Of a DNA stretch of 62,006 nucleotides, positions 8,505 to 18,195 are shown in pieces. Position 1 is the first letter of the stretch, and each line of letters starts with the position of its first letter. The translations under genes were made by a program, and so were the position numbers. The DNA is taken from the NCBI GenBank assembly GCA_012959395.1, contig DUDG01000039.1, positions 1-62,006 of the forward strand, given 5' to 3'. The stretch comes from Flavobacteriaceae bacterium (GTDB lineage: Bacteria; Bacteroidota; Bacteroidia; Flavobacteriales; Flavobacteriaceae). The notes beneath the pieces are model-generated. The model did no database searches, had not been told where the DNA came from, and worked only from the letters and a program-made list of their open reading frames with translations.

Positions 8505-9747
8505 CAAACTTCTTATTATTTCCTATTATTGGCCTCCTTCTGGTGGTTCAGGTGTTCAACGTTGGCTTAATTTTTCAAATTCTTTAATTAAAAAAGGGTG
8601 GGATGTAACAGTTTTCACTGCTAAGAATGCAAAATACCCAATAGTTGACAATAGATTAAGTTATACTATAGATAAATCAATAAAAGTTTTTAAAATTTCA
8701 ATTTTAGAACCACCTAGTTTTTTAAAAAAAGACAATACTGTTAATATTAATTCTTCAAGTATTTTTAAAAGAATCATTCTATGGATTAGAGCTAATATTT
8801 TTTTTCCTGATTCAAGAATGTTTTGGATCAAAAAAGTTAGCAAACAAGCAACCGTATATATAAAGAAAAATAATATCAATTGTTTGATAACAACTGCTCC
8901 TCCTTTTAGTACACATTTAACTGGTTTGAATATCAAAAATAATACAGGTATCAAGTGGATTTCTGATTTTAGAGATCCATGGTCAGACTTTTTTCAGTTC
9001 AAACTGCTTCCGATGTCAGCTTTTCAAAGAAAAAGACATGTTGAATATGAAAAAAAATGTTTGAAATCTGCAGATGCAATTATTACAACATCTCCTTCCT
9101 TAACAAAAAAATATTCTTTAATTAACTCAAATTCTCACACTATTACTAATGGTTTTAAATCATTTATTGAAACTAAGAATACAAGTAGTTTTTTGATAAT
9201 GTATACTGGAGTAATGAAATCAATTCAAAATCCAAAAAACTTATGGGTAGTTTTAAATGAAATTTGCTTGGAAAATAAAACTTTTTTTAATGATTTGTCT
9301 GTGAGGCTTATAGGAGATTTTGACAAAGAAATTGTTAATGATAATAATATAAAATTAATTGGATCAAAAGTTGAATTTGAAAAGTATTTAGAAAATGACA
9401 AGTTAGATATAGAAATTTCAAAAGCAAATGTTCTTCTTTTAAGTAGTGTAAACATTGATTCCGTAAATAATATAATTCCTGGAAAATTGTTTTATTATTT
9501 TTCAGTAAAACGTCCAATTTTAGCGTTTTCTAACTTAAATAGTGATGTTTCTGAAATTATTAAAAAAACAAAAACTGGAAGAGTCTTTGAATATTCGAAT
9601 AAAATTGATTTAAAAAATCATATTTTAGAACTTTATTCTGATTATAAGGCTGGAAAAAATAATTTCAAACCTGATGGAATAAGTGATTATACTTTTGATA
9701 AATTATCTGAAACTGTAGATGAAATTTTAAAAAAAACTATTAATTAA
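8494..9747 (+). CDS. Glycosyltransferase, GT-B type
   Basis: The N-terminus MINNKLLIISYYWPPSGGSG with VQRWLNF is characteristic of a Bacteroidota glycosyltransferase family (Y-x-x-P-S-G-G-S-G-V-x-R). SDFRDPWSDFF at about 158-168 and the C-terminal IIPGKLFYYFSVKRPILAFS, which corresponds to the nucleotide-binding loop, support a GT-B fold of 417 residues. It sits between another glycosyltransferase and the flippase; its stop overlaps the flippase start by one base. It probably adds a sugar to the same lipid-linked chain, which is inference. Confidence 0.83.
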   Translation: MINNKLLIISYYWPPSGGSGVQRWLNFSNSLIKKGWDVTVFTAKNAKYPIVDNRLSYTIDKSIKVFKISILEPPSFLKKDNTVNINSSSIFKRIILWIRANIFFPDSRMFWIKKVSKQATVYIKKNNINCLITTAPPFSTHLTGLNIKNNTGIKWISDFRDPWSDFFQFKLLPMSAFQRKRHVEYEKKCLKSADAIITTSPSLTKKYSLINSNSHTITNGFKSFIETKNTSSFLIMYTGVMKSIQNPKNLWVVLNEICLENKTFFNDLSVRLIGDFDKEIVNDNNIKLIGSKVEFEKYLENDKLDIEISKANVLLLSSVNIDSVNNIIPGKLFYYFSVKRPILAFSNLNSDVSEIIKKTKTGRVFEYSNKIDLKNHILELYSDYKAGKNNFKPDGISDYTFDKLSETVDEILKKTIN

Positions 9748-11210
9748 TGGGGATAGTAATCAAGCAAACTTCAAAGAATATCTTTACTATTTCTGTTGCT
9801 TTAGTAATTGGCGCAATAAATACCCTTTATTTTTACCCGGAATTTCTAAAAGATGAGTATTATGGTTTAGTCATTTTTTTGTTGGCTACTTCTAATCTTC
9901 TTCAACCAATAATGTCTCTTGGAGCACAGCATACTATAATAAAATTTTATAGTTCTTTCAAAGATAAAATAACAAAAGACGCCTTTCTTTCAAGTATCAT
10001 TTTCATTCCTTTAATTGTCATTATTCCTATAACTTTTTTTGTTGTCAAAGCTCATGATTTAATTGGAGATTTTTTATCTCTTCAAAACCCTATAATAGAG
10101 TCTTATGTTTGGGTAATCTTTTTAGTTTCATTTGCAACATCATATTTTGAAGTCTTTTACGCTTGGTCAAGAGTTCAATTGAAATCTGTTTTTGGAAATA
10201 TTTTAAAGGAAATTTATCCAAGAATTTCAGTATTAGTTTTATTGACATTAGTCTCAATAGATATATTAGATAAAGAGAGTTTTGTTTGGTGGTTGACAGG
10301 CCTTTATTATTTAAGGTTAATTTTAATGATACTGTATTCTTTTTCTTTATACATCCCAAGGTTTTCATTTAAATTTCCTGATAATTATAAAGAAATACTT
10401 TCTTATTCAATTTATATCCTTTTAGCTGGTTCTGCTGCAAGTCTTTTAATTGATATTGATAAATATATGATTCCGCAGAAACAAGCTATTAGTCAGACTG
10501 CTTACTATGCAGTTGCAGTATTTATTGCTACGGTTGTTGAAATACCTGGTAGAGCTATGTTTCAAATATTAAATCCTATGGTAGCTAAAGCAATCAATAA
10601 TAATGATTTTAAGGAACTCAATAACCTCTACCAAAAGAGTTCGTCAAATTTACTTATACTTTCTGGCTTTATTTTTTTAATTATTAATTTGAATATCAGT
10701 TCATTTTATTTATTAATGAATAATGATCTCTACTCCGATGGTATTTGGGTGGTGTTAATTATTTCTTTAGCAAAACTAATTCAAATGAGTTTTGGATGTG
10801 GTCCTGCTATTTTAGCTACTTCTAGTTTCTACAAAATCACTTTACCATTTTCCATAGCTATGGCAATTTCGGTGTATTTTTTAAATGATATTTTGATTGA
10901 TATTTATGGAATAAATGGAGCTGCAATATCTACTTTGATAGTTTTATTTTCATTCACCATATTAAAGGTCTTTTATATTAATTACAAATTGAATATTCAG
11001 CCATATAACAGAAACACAATTAAAATTTTACTAATTGTTTGCGCATTGTATTTGTCTATCAATTACATAGGCTTTGAGTATTCTGCTTTAATTGACATTG
11101 TTTTAAGAAGCTTGATTGTGTCAATTATATATTTAGGATTAATATATTATCTGGGACTTTCTAAAAATATTAACCAAACTATAAAATCAATTTTTTCTAA
11201 ACACCTTTAA
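9747..11210 (+). CDS. Polysaccharide flippase of the MOP/Wzx type
   Basis: This 487-residue protein is made of about twelve to fourteen hydrophobic helices with short charged loops, and begins [20 protein letters not shown], the typical amphipathic start and first helix of oligosaccharide flippases. [13 protein letters not shown] after helix two and DIDKYMIP near the seventh helix are also family-like. It would move lipid-linked sugar chains across the inner membrane. It closes the glycan gene block and its 3' end overlaps the end of uvrA on the other strand by 14 bases. Confidence 0.85.
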   Translation: MGIVIKQTSKNIFTISVALVIGAINTLYFYPEFLKDEYYGLVIFLLATSNLLQPIMSLGAQHTIIKFYSSFKDKITKDAFLSSIIFIPLIVIIPITFFVVKAHDLIGDFLSLQNPIIESYVWVIFLVSFATSYFEVFYAWSRVQLKSVFGNILKEIYPRISVLVLLTLVSIDILDKESFVWWLTGLYYLRLILMILYSFSLYIPRFSFKFPDNYKEILSYSIYILLAGSAASLLIDIDKYMIPQKQAISQTAYYAVAVFIATVVEIPGRAMFQILNPMVAKAINNNDFKELNNLYQKSSSNLLILSGFIFLIINLNISSFYLLMNNDLYSDGIWVVLIISLAKLIQMSFGCGPAILATSSFYKITLPFSIAMAISVYFLNDILIDIYGINGAAISTLIVLFSFTILKVFYINYKLNIQPYNRNTIKILLIVCALYLSINYIGFEYSALIDIVLRSLIVSIIYLGLIYYLGLSKNINQTIKSIFSKHL

Positions 11211-13971
11211 TTTTAAGATATTTAGATAATCTAGATTTTTTGTTTTTTATCAAACCTTTTGGTGTTCCTTGAAAAATTAATTCACCTCCTTTTTCACCAC
11301 CATCAAGTCCCAAGTCCACTATATGATCAGCAAATTTGATAAGATCGGTATTATGCTCAACCACTATAATAGAGTGACCATTTTCTATTAGAGAATTAAA
11401 TGATTTTAGTAGTTTTTTAATATCATGGAAATGAAGCCCTGTAGTAGGTTCATCAAATATGAATAGTATCTTTTTTCTATTATTCCCTTTTAATAAAAAA
11501 GTAGCTAATTTAATCCTCTGTGCTTCTCCACCAGAAAGGGAGGAGGAGGTTTGCCCTAATTGCACATAACCCATTCCCACATCTTGAAGAGGTTGGAGTT
11601 TGTTAGCTATTTTTTTCTGATCAGAATCATTGAAGAATTCAATGCTTTGATCAACAGTCATTTTAAGAATGTCATCAATAGTTTTGTTCTTAAATTTTAC
11701 TCTTAAAACTTCTTTTTTAAATCGTTTTCCTTTACAATTTTCACATACTAAATTGACATCTGCCATAAATTGCATTTCAATCTTAACACTACCCTCGCCT
11801 TTACACGTTTCGCAACGACCGCCATCAACATTGAACGAAAAGTGTTTTGCTTTATAATTATTGGCTTTTGAAACTTTCTGCAAAGCGTATAAATTTCTTA
11901 TGTCATCATATACTTTAAGGTATGTAACAGGATTAGATCTTGAAGATAAGCCAATAGGATTTTGATCAATATACTCAATTTCATCAATTTTGTCTAAATC
12001 TCCTGTTATAATATCAAATTGACCAGGTTTGTTTTTAAATATTCCTTTTTCTTTTAATAAAGCAGGATACAATATTTTTTTGACGAGTGTAGTTTTTCCA
12101 CTTCCAGACACACCTGTTACAGCAATTAGGCTATTTAAAGGAAAATCAACAGAAATATTTTTTAAATTATTTTCTCTAGCTCCTTTTATAGTTATTTTTT
12201 TTGTAGAATATCTTATTTTTTTTGGCTCTCCAATAGATTCAATATTATTTAAATATTTTGAAGTTAGACTGTTTGATTTTAAAATATCTTTAATAGTTCC
12301 TTGAGCTACAACTTTACCTCCATTTGAGCCTGCTTCTGGTCCAATATCAATAATCTGATCAGCTGATCTTATTATATCTTCATCGTGTTCAACTACCAAT
12401 ACAGTATTACCTATGTTTTTTAAGTCAATAAGAATGCTTATTAATTTTTCTGTGTCTCTAGGATGTAATCCTATGCTTGGTTCATCCAATACATATAATG
12501 AACTTACTAATGAGCTTCCAAGTGAATTAGCTAGATTTATTCTTTGTGATTCACCACCTGATAAAGTACTGGATTTTCTATTAATGGTTAAATAACCAAG
12601 TCCAACATTACATATAAATTCTAATCTGTTTTGAATCTCTTTTACTATTCTATTTGCTAGTTTTTCTTCATAAGAATCTAATTTAAGTAATAACATAAAT
12701 TTTAAAAGAGAATCGATAGGCATTTGAACTAAATCAATAATAGATTTTCCATTTATTTTTACATAAGATGCTTCTATTTTAAGTCTATTTCCATTACAAT
12801 TATTACAAATTGTTTTTCCTCTGTACCTAGATAGCATTACTCTATTTTGGATTTTATAAATCTTTGCTTCTAGTTTTTTAAAAAAATAATTAATTCCTTT
12901 AAAATGACTATTTCCAGTCCATAATAAATCTTTTTGTTCTTGATTTAATTTAAAATATGGTTTATGAATTGGAAAATCAAAACTTGTAGAATTCTTTATT
13001 AAATCATTTTTGTACTTTTTTAATTTTTCACCTCTCCATGGAGCTATAGCACTTTCGTATATTGATAATCCTGTATTGGGAATAACTAATTCAGTATCAA
13101 TTCCAACAATATCACCATAACCTCCACAACTTGAACAAGCTCCTAATGGATTATTAAAACTGAATAAATGTTGAGAAGGTTCATTGAATTTTATTCCATC
13201 TTTTTCAAACCTATTATTAAAATTATGCTTCTTGTTAGTAGTTAGATTATGAATAGTGACCTTCCCATTTCCTTCATAAAAAGCTAACTCCAAGGATTCA
13301 GAAGTTCTGTTTAGATAATCTTTATTATCCTCATAAATTGATCTATCAATTACTAAATTGAAATTCTTTTTAGATATTTTTTCTAAATCTTCTATTCTTA
13401 ATATTTTATTATTTATTTGAATTCTTGCAAACCCTTGCTTTTGAAACATTTCTAAGGTTTCTTTACTTTTTTCTAGACTTAATAGCTTTTTAGGAGAGAG
13501 AATAAGAAATTTATCTTCAGTTTTAAAACTTTTAATTTTACTAAGAACAGTTTTTATAGAATCTTTTTTTACTTCAGAATTAGAAATTGGTGAAAAAGTT
13601 TTTCCAATTCTTGCATATAGTAATTTTAAATAATCATAAATTTCTGAAGTGGTTCCAACGGTAGATCTCGGGTTTGAATTGTTTACTTTTTGCTCTATTG
13701 CAATTGCTGGAGTAATTCCTATTATTTTATCAACTTTAGGCTTATTTAATTTTCCTAGAAACTGCCTAGCATAAGACGATAGGCTTTCTATGTATCTCCT
13801 TTGACCTTCAGCATATAGAGTGTCAAAAGCCAAACTAGATTTACCTGAACCAGAAAGTCCAGTTATAACTACGAGTTTATTTTTGGGAATATCTAAATCG
13901 ATATTTTTAAGATTATGCATTTTAGCACCTCTTATTTTAATAAATCCAGGATCTAACTTAATATCTTTCAA
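11197..13971 (-). CDS. uvrA: Excinuclease ABC subunit UvrA
   Basis: UvrA recognises DNA lesions for nucleotide excision repair. The 924-residue protein has two ABC ATPase halves: Walker [10 protein letters not shown] at 38-46 and a second GVSGSGKTT near 625, signatures LSGGESQR and LSGGEAQR, and Walker B segments [10 protein letters not shown] and [10 protein letters not shown]. Cys pairs CSSCGG with CNNCNG, and CETCKG with CENCKG, are the zinc modules. The start codon appears to be TTG at 13969-13971; the next ATG is residue 18 and would remove part of the first conserved strand. uvrB is not in the window. The gene diverges from the ECF sigma factor across 187 bases. Confidence 0.96.
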   Translation of the reverse strand: MKDIKLDPGFIKIRGAKMHNLKNIDLDIPKNKLVVITGLSGSGKSSLAFDTLYAEGQRRYIESLSSYARQFLGKLNKPKVDKIIGITPAIAIEQKVNNSNPRSTVGTTSEIYDYLKLLYARIGKTFSPISNSEVKKDSIKTVLSKIKSFKTEDKFLILSPKKLLSLEKSKETLEMFQKQGFARIQINNKILRIEDLEKISKKNFNLVIDRSIYEDNKDYLNRTSESLELAFYEGNGKVTIHNLTTNKKHNFNNRFEKDGIKFNEPSQHLFSFNNPLGACSSCGGYGDIVGIDTELVIPNTGLSIYESAIAPWRGEKLKKYKNDLIKNSTSFDFPIHKPYFKLNQEQKDLLWTGNSHFKGINYFFKKLEAKIYKIQNRVMLSRYRGKTICNNCNGNRLKIEASYVKINGKSIIDLVQMPIDSLLKFMLLLKLDSYEEKLANRIVKEIQNRLEFICNVGLGYLTINRKSSTLSGGESQRINLANSLGSSLVSSLYVLDEPSIGLHPRDTEKLISILIDLKNIGNTVLVVEHDEDIIRSADQIIDIGPEAGSNGGKVVAQGTIKDILKSNSLTSKYLNNIESIGEPKKIRYSTKKITIKGARENNLKNISVDFPLNSLIAVTGVSGSGKTTLVKKILYPALLKEKGIFKNKPGQFDIITGDLDKIDEIEYIDQNPIGLSSRSNPVTYLKVYDDIRNLYALQKVSKANNYKAKHFSFNVDGGRCETCKGEGSVKIEMQFMADVNLVCENCKGKRFKKEVLRVKFKNKTIDDILKMTVDQSIEFFNDSDQKKIANKLQPLQDVGMGYVQLGQTSSSLSGGEAQRIKLATFLLKGNNRKKILFIFDEPTTGLHFHDIKKLLKSFNSLIENGHSIIVVEHNTDLIKFADHIVDLGLDGGEKGGELIFQGTPKGLIKNKKSRLSKYLKIKGV

Positions 13972-14072
13972 AGTGTTTAAAAATCAATCTATAAATATAA
14001 GGTTTAAATGATTTTTTTATACCTTAAATGCTAAACAATTTTTTATTTAAAATCATTTTACTAAATTTGAGT

Positions 14073-14160
14073 ATAACCTAAAACATAAGCCTATACCTGA
14101 ACCTTACTTTTTTATTTCGAAATAAATAGAAATTATATTTTAATTTAAAATTTAGGTTAT
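14073..14160 (+). promoter_or_regulatory. Inverted repeat and 16-base palindrome upstream of the ECF sigma gene
   Basis: ATAACCTAAA at 14073-14082 is exactly complementary to TTTAGGTTAT at 14151-14160, and the right arm includes the first two bases of the sigma factor's start codon. Between the arms lies a perfect palindrome, TTTATTTCGAAATAAA, at 14111-14126. The region could be an operator, or an RNA fold that hides the start codon. The two readings cannot be separated from sequence. The remaining part of the uvrA-sigma gap (13972-14072) shows no other clear signal. Confidence 0.5.
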
Positions 14161-14761
14161 GGTAAATTATGTAAACGACTCTGTTCTTCTTGACAGTTAT
14201 AAATTAGGTGATAATTCTTCTTTTGAGACTCTTTTTTTACGTCACAAGCAAAGAATATTTAATTATATTAATTCAAAGGTTTTAGATACTGATATTTCTA
14301 ATGATATATTACAGGATACTTTCATCAAGGTTTTTAAGAAAGTAAAGCTTGGGAAGTATAATGAACAAGGAAAGTTCTTGCCATGGGTACTTAGAATAGC
14401 TCATAATTTAGTTATGGATCATTTTAGGACTGTAAAGAGATTAAAATTGAATTATGAAAATGATATGTATGATATTTTCTCAAAATTAAATTCTGATTTT
14501 TCAGATTATGACGGTAAAGTTATTTCTGACAAGACTTTATCCAAGGTTCTTTTAGAAATGATTGATCAACTTTCTGATTCACAAAAAGAAATAGTTAAAC
14601 TTAGATTTTATGAAGATTTGACTTTTAAGCAAATAGCTGAAATGAATGGCATTTCTATTAATACGGCACTTGGAAGGATAAGGTATTCTATTAATAATCT
14701 AAGAAAAAAAATGGACAAATCTGCTCTTAAGAATGAACTAAAAGAATTAAGTTATATGTAA
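14159..14761 (+). CDS. RNA polymerase sigma factor, ECF subfamily
   Basis: The 200-residue protein has sigma region 2 (LRHKQRIFNYI through QDTFIKVFKKV and FLPWVLRIAHNLVMDHFR, about 23-93) and region 4 (SQKEIVKLRFYEDLTFKQIA with a helix-turn-helix GISINTALGRIRYSI, about 143-185). It directs transcription of an unknown regulon. No anti-sigma gene is next to it: the next gene downstream is nth on the opposite strand after 16 bases. This arrangement is common for housekeeping-like ECF factors in Flavobacteriia, but control would then have to come from elsewhere or from its own unusual upstream region. Confidence 0.92.
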   Translation: MVNYVNDSVLLDSYKLGDNSSFETLFLRHKQRIFNYINSKVLDTDISNDILQDTFIKVFKKVKLGKYNEQGKFLPWVLRIAHNLVMDHFRTVKRLKLNYENDMYDIFSKLNSDFSDYDGKVISDKTLSKVLLEMIDQLSDSQKEIVKLRFYEDLTFKQIAEMNGISINTALGRIRYSINNLRKKMDKSALKNELKELSYM

Positions 14762-14777
14762 TTTATAATTAAGAATA

Positions 14778-15425
14778 CTAATTGATTAATTTTTTTAAAA
14801 AAGACTTTCTTCCTATTTTTTGTGTGATAAGATCTGTTTTAATGTTCCAACCTCTTGCAGGTGAAAATTTTCTTCCATACCAAATTATTTGTAAATGAAG
14901 TTTGTTCCATAATTTTTTTGGAAAAATTCTTTTGGCATCTTTCTCTGTAATTTTTACATTTTTACCACTAGACATTCCCCAACGATACATTAATCTATGT
15001 ATATGAGTATCTACAGGAAAAGTCGGTATATTAAATGCTTGCGCTAACACTACACTAGCTGTTTTATGCCCAACTGCTGGTAAAGATTCTAGATCCTCAA
15101 AATTTTCAGGAACTTTTCCATTATGGTTTTCAATTAATATTTTTGAAAGCCCATAAATTCCTTTAGATTTCATGGGAGATAACCCTACAGGTCTAATAAT
15201 ATTCCTTATTTCTTCAATACTCAGTTTAACCATATCATAAGGATTATCAGCCTTAGCAAATAGGATAGGGGTTATCTTATTTACGCCAACGTCTGTACTT
15301 TGGGCTGATAATAAGACAGCTATTAATAAAGTATATGGGTCTTTATGATCTAATGGAATTGGCACTTCAGGAAAAAGCAATTCTAAAGTATCAATTAGAT
15401 ATATAATTTTATCTGACTTTTTCAT
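14778..15425 (-). CDS. nth: Endonuclease III family DNA glycosylase lacking the iron-sulfur cysteines
   Basis: The enzyme removes oxidised pyrimidines and cuts at abasic sites. The helix-hairpin-helix LPAVGHKTASVV (115-126) carries the catalytic Lys121 and the segment FPVDTHIHR the catalytic Asp139, close to the E. coli positions 120 and 138. The 215-residue protein contains no Cys at all, so the C-terminal 4Fe-4S loop (C-x6-C-x2-C-x5-C) of classical Nth is absent; the end reads YGRKFSPARGW...ITQKIGRKSF. This cysteine-free form is, as far as I recall, usual in Flavobacteriia. The gene diverges from the peroxiredoxin gene across 40 bases. Confidence 0.92.
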   Translation of the reverse strand: MKKSDKIIYLIDTLELLFPEVPIPLDHKDPYTLLIAVLLSAQSTDVGVNKITPILFAKADNPYDMVKLSIEEIRNIIRPVGLSPMKSKGIYGLSKILIENHNGKVPENFEDLESLPAVGHKTASVVLAQAFNIPTFPVDTHIHRLMYRWGMSSGKNVKITEKDAKRIFPKKLWNKLHLQIIWYGRKFSPARGWNIKTDLITQKIGRKSFLKKLIN

Positions 15426-15465
15426 AATTACTTTGTAAATTTACTACAAATTAATTCAAATAATT

Positions 15466-15912
15466 ATGTTACAAATTGGAAATAAATTACCTGATTTTTC
15501 TTGTTTTGATGATAAAGAAAATTTGATTACTCAAGATCATTTTAAAGGAAAAAAATCTATTTTGTTTTTTTATCCTAGAGCTAATACGCCTGGATGTACC
15601 GCTCAAGCTTGTAATTTATCAGAAAATTATTCAAAACTAGTAGATGCAGGCTATTCCATTTTTGGAGTTAGTGCAGATAAAATTAAACATCAATCATTAT
15701 TCTCAGTTAAATTTGGCTTTCCTTATCCATTATTATCCGATACAGAAAAAGTTCTTATAAAAGGTTTTGGTGTATGGGGATCAAAAAAATATCAAGGAAA
15801 AGAATATGAAGGTATTATGAGAACGACTTTTATAATAAATGAAAATTGTGTGATTACAAAAGTTATAGATAAAGTAAATACTAAAGACCACACAAGTCAA
15901 ATTCTTGATTAG
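15466..15912 (+). CDS. bcp: Thiol peroxidase of the BCP/PrxQ peroxiredoxin class
   Basis: It reduces hydrogen peroxide and organic hydroperoxides with electrons from thioredoxin. FYPRANTPGCTAQAC (36-49) holds the peroxidatic Cys44 and the resolving Cys49 in the five-residue spacing of the BCP class. At 148 residues it has the normal length and ends with the typical T-K-D-H-x-x-Q-I-L. It is divergent from nth and its stop lies two bases from the end of the unknown 479-residue gene on the opposite strand. It presumably acts in the cytoplasm; no signal peptide is present. Confidence 0.94.
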   Translation: MLQIGNKLPDFSCFDDKENLITQDHFKGKKSILFFYPRANTPGCTAQACNLSENYSKLVDAGYSIFGVSADKIKHQSLFSVKFGFPYPLLSDTEKVLIKGFGVWGSKKYQGKEYEGIMRTTFIINENCVITKVIDKVNTKDHTSQILD

Positions 15913-15914
15913 CT

Positions 15915-17354
15915 TTATTTTTTATAACCAAACAGTTGTTTTTCTTTAATTAATTTAGTTACAGCTTTAGGTAACATATTTTCCCAATCTTTATCACCAT
16001 TTTTTATCATAGCCAATACTTTTACAGAGTAGATGTCAAGCAGATCTTCATTGTAAGAAAAAATATCAATTAACTTGCCGTTATATTTAAAAAATTTGTA
16101 CAGATTTTTCATTCTAGAAGCAACCTGCAAGTTGTTACTATTAAGAATTTTACCATCTTCAGGGTTTTTCATAGGATATAAAAAGATTTTAAGGTTTTTG
16201 AAAAATAATTTACCAAAAGCCTCAAGTATTCCACCACTTAAATGATCATAATATTTTTCGTCAAAAATTTCTATAAGACTGTTGACTCCCATTGTAAGAA
16301 CTATTTTTTCTTGAGTGTAGTTAGAAAAATACTCTGCGAGTCTGTAATATTCCTTAAAGTTAGTGATCATGACCGTTTGCCCTAAAGAACATAATAAGGT
16401 AGCGCGATGTATGAAATCTATTTCATTTATATCTCCATTAGTAGATGCTTTTAAATTTGAAAGCGTTATTTCAAAGACTGTTAAATGTTCCTTTTTATTA
16501 TAATTTTCTTGATGTGAAATTATCTCTATTGATTTATCAAGCATGTCTTCGTTTACCTTAGTCACTGGTCTGAAACTTCCTCTAATTGCCAAAATATGTT
16601 TTTTGTATAAAACCCGTGCGGGAAGGATATTGTTTCCGTCAGGACCAAACATTACAGCTTCAGTCATTCCGTTTTTTACAAGGTCCATGCTAATTAATCT
16701 GTTATCTACATTTTTAAATAGGGGTCCTGAGAAATTAACAGTATCTATTTCTATAGCTTTAGTATCAATATGATCATAAAGATATTTAAGAAGTTTTCTA
16801 GGTTCGTCGTGTTTATAATAAGCACCATATATTAAATTAAGACCCATTACGCCTAATGCTTCTTGTTGAGTTTTCGCTTCAAAATTGTGAAATCTGACAT
16901 GTATGTGTATTTCACTGTAATCTTGTTTAGGATCAGTTTGAAACTTAATACCCATCCATCCATGACCTTTATACTTTTTAGCAAAATCAATTGTAGCAAC
17001 AGTATTAGCATATGTAAAAAACATTTTATCTGGATGATTTTTTCTACCTATTCTTGTTTCCAGTAGATTAACTTCATGACTAAGCATTTTTTTTAATCTA
17101 GATTCAGAAACATACTGCTTATCAGGTTCTTCTCCATAAATTGCATCACTAAAAGCTCTATCATAAGCGCTCATTGTCTTAGCAATAGTGCCTGAAGCTC
17201 CACCAGATCTAAAAAAATGTCTAGCCACTTCCTGTCCAGCACCAATTTCAGCAAATGTTCCGTAAATATGATTGTTTAAATTAATCCTTAAAGCTTTAGC
17301 CTTAACAGATGGGATATTTTCAAATGGTTGGTCTCCTTTTAAAGAAATTGACAT
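15915..17354 (-). CDS. Conserved protein of unknown function, 479 residues
   Basis: I recognise the protein as a conserved bacterial family (opening segments PSVKAKALRINLNNHIYGTF and EIGAGQEVARHFFRSGGASG) but know no experimental function; homologues carry conflicting automatic names such as TonB-dependent receptor or nicotinate-nucleotide adenylyltransferase, neither of which fits the sequence. There is no signal peptide, no membrane segment, and no Walker or Rossmann motif that I can see. It contains the conserved-looking segments HGWMGIKFQTDP, IHIHVRFHNFEA and NLIYGAYY. It is probably a soluble cytoplasmic protein. It lies alone on the minus strand between the peroxiredoxin gene and the metallo-hydrolase. 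Confidence 0.75.
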   Translation of the reverse strand: MSISLKGDQPFENIPSVKAKALRINLNNHIYGTFAEIGAGQEVARHFFRSGGASGTIAKTMSAYDRAFSDAIYGEEPDKQYVSESRLKKMLSHEVNLLETRIGRKNHPDKMFFTYANTVATIDFAKKYKGHGWMGIKFQTDPKQDYSEIHIHVRFHNFEAKTQQEALGVMGLNLIYGAYYKHDEPRKLLKYLYDHIDTKAIEIDTVNFSGPLFKNVDNRLISMDLVKNGMTEAVMFGPDGNNILPARVLYKKHILAIRGSFRPVTKVNEDMLDKSIEIISHQENYNKKEHLTVFEITLSNLKASTNGDINEIDFIHRATLLCSLGQTVMITNFKEYYRLAEYFSNYTQEKIVLTMGVNSLIEIFDEKYYDHLSGGILEAFGKLFFKNLKIFLYPMKNPEDGKILNSNNLQVASRMKNLYKFFKYNGKLIDIFSYNEDLLDIYSVKVLAMIKNGDKDWENMLPKAVTKLIKEKQLFGYKK

Positions 17355-17409
17355 TATGTAATAATAATATATGCTAAGTTAAAAAGTTTCTCAATTAAAA
17401 AATATATTT

Positions 17410-18195
17410 TTGGTTAAAATAAATTTTTTGAAAATAACTTTTTTAGGAACTGGAACTTCAACTGGTATTCCAATTATTGGAAGTACTCATCCTGTATGTT
17501 TAAGCATAGATAAAAAAGACAAACGTCTAAGATCTTCAATAATGATAGAATGGGATAATTTTAAATATGTAATTGATACTGGCCCAGATTTTAGACAGCA
17601 AATGTTATATTCAAACTGTAACAGTCTTAATGGAGTGTTGTATACTCATGAACATGCTGATCATACAGCAGGAATTGATGATATTAGGCCATTTTGTTAC
17701 AGAAAGGGTGAGTTATCTATATATGCTCATCAAAGAGTCTTGAAGAATCTATCTATTAGATTTAACTATATTTTTAAAAAGGAAGGTAGATACCCAGGAT
17801 CTCCATCTGTTAACCCTAAAATTGTGAAAGAAAATACCCCTTTCAAATTATTTAACCTTGAAGTTATTCCAATTAGCTATTTACATGATGATTTACAAGT
17901 CTTTGGGTATCGTTTTAAAGATTTTGCTTATTTAACGGATTTAAAGACTATAAGTGATCAAGAGATTATGAAGCTTAAAAACCTTGACATTCTTGTTTTA
18001 AATGCAATTAGAATCGAACCTCACTTTTCTCACTTAAATCTTCAAGAAGCTTTAACTCTTATTAGAAAAATTAATCCAAAAAAAACTTATCTAACTCATA
18101 TAAGTCATAAGCTAGGTTTTCATAAAAAAGTTCAAAGCGAATTGCCAAAAGATGTTTACCTTTCTTTTGATCGATTAGAATTGTTTTTAGACTAA
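17410..18195 (+). CDS. Metallo-beta-lactamase-fold hydrolase (PhnP/RNase Z-like)
   Basis: The zinc motif YTHEHADHTAGID (HEHADH at 80-85), the N-terminal ITFLGTGTSTGIPIIG, the SYLHDDLQVFGYRF and LTDLKTIS strands, and the C-terminal THISHKLGFH give the pattern of PhnP-like phosphodiesterases. In PhnP the substrate is a cyclic phosphate of ribose; here it is unknown because no phosphonate genes are nearby. Both possible starts are TTG: 17410-17412, or 17428-17430, which gives LKITFLGTGTS and fits most family members better. Its 3' end overlaps the end of the alpha/beta hydrolase on the opposite strand by nine bases. Confidence 0.85.
   Translation: MVKINFLKITFLGTGTSTGIPIIGSTHPVCLSIDKKDKRLRSSIMIEWDNFKYVIDTGPDFRQQMLYSNCNSLNGVLYTHEHADHTAGIDDIRPFCYRKGELSIYAHQRVLKNLSIRFNYIFKKEGRYPGSPSVNPKIVKENTPFKLFNLEVIPISYLHDDLQVFGYRFKDFAYLTDLKTISDQEIMKLKNLDILVLNAIRIEPHFSHLNLQEALTLIRKINPKKTYLTHISHKLGFHKKVQSELPKDVYLSFDRLELFLD

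Noticed and set aside
8661-8954. 97-codon minus-strand frame inside the second glycosyltransferase gene
   Set aside because: It overlaps a convincing GT-B coding region and has no recognisable motif or start region.
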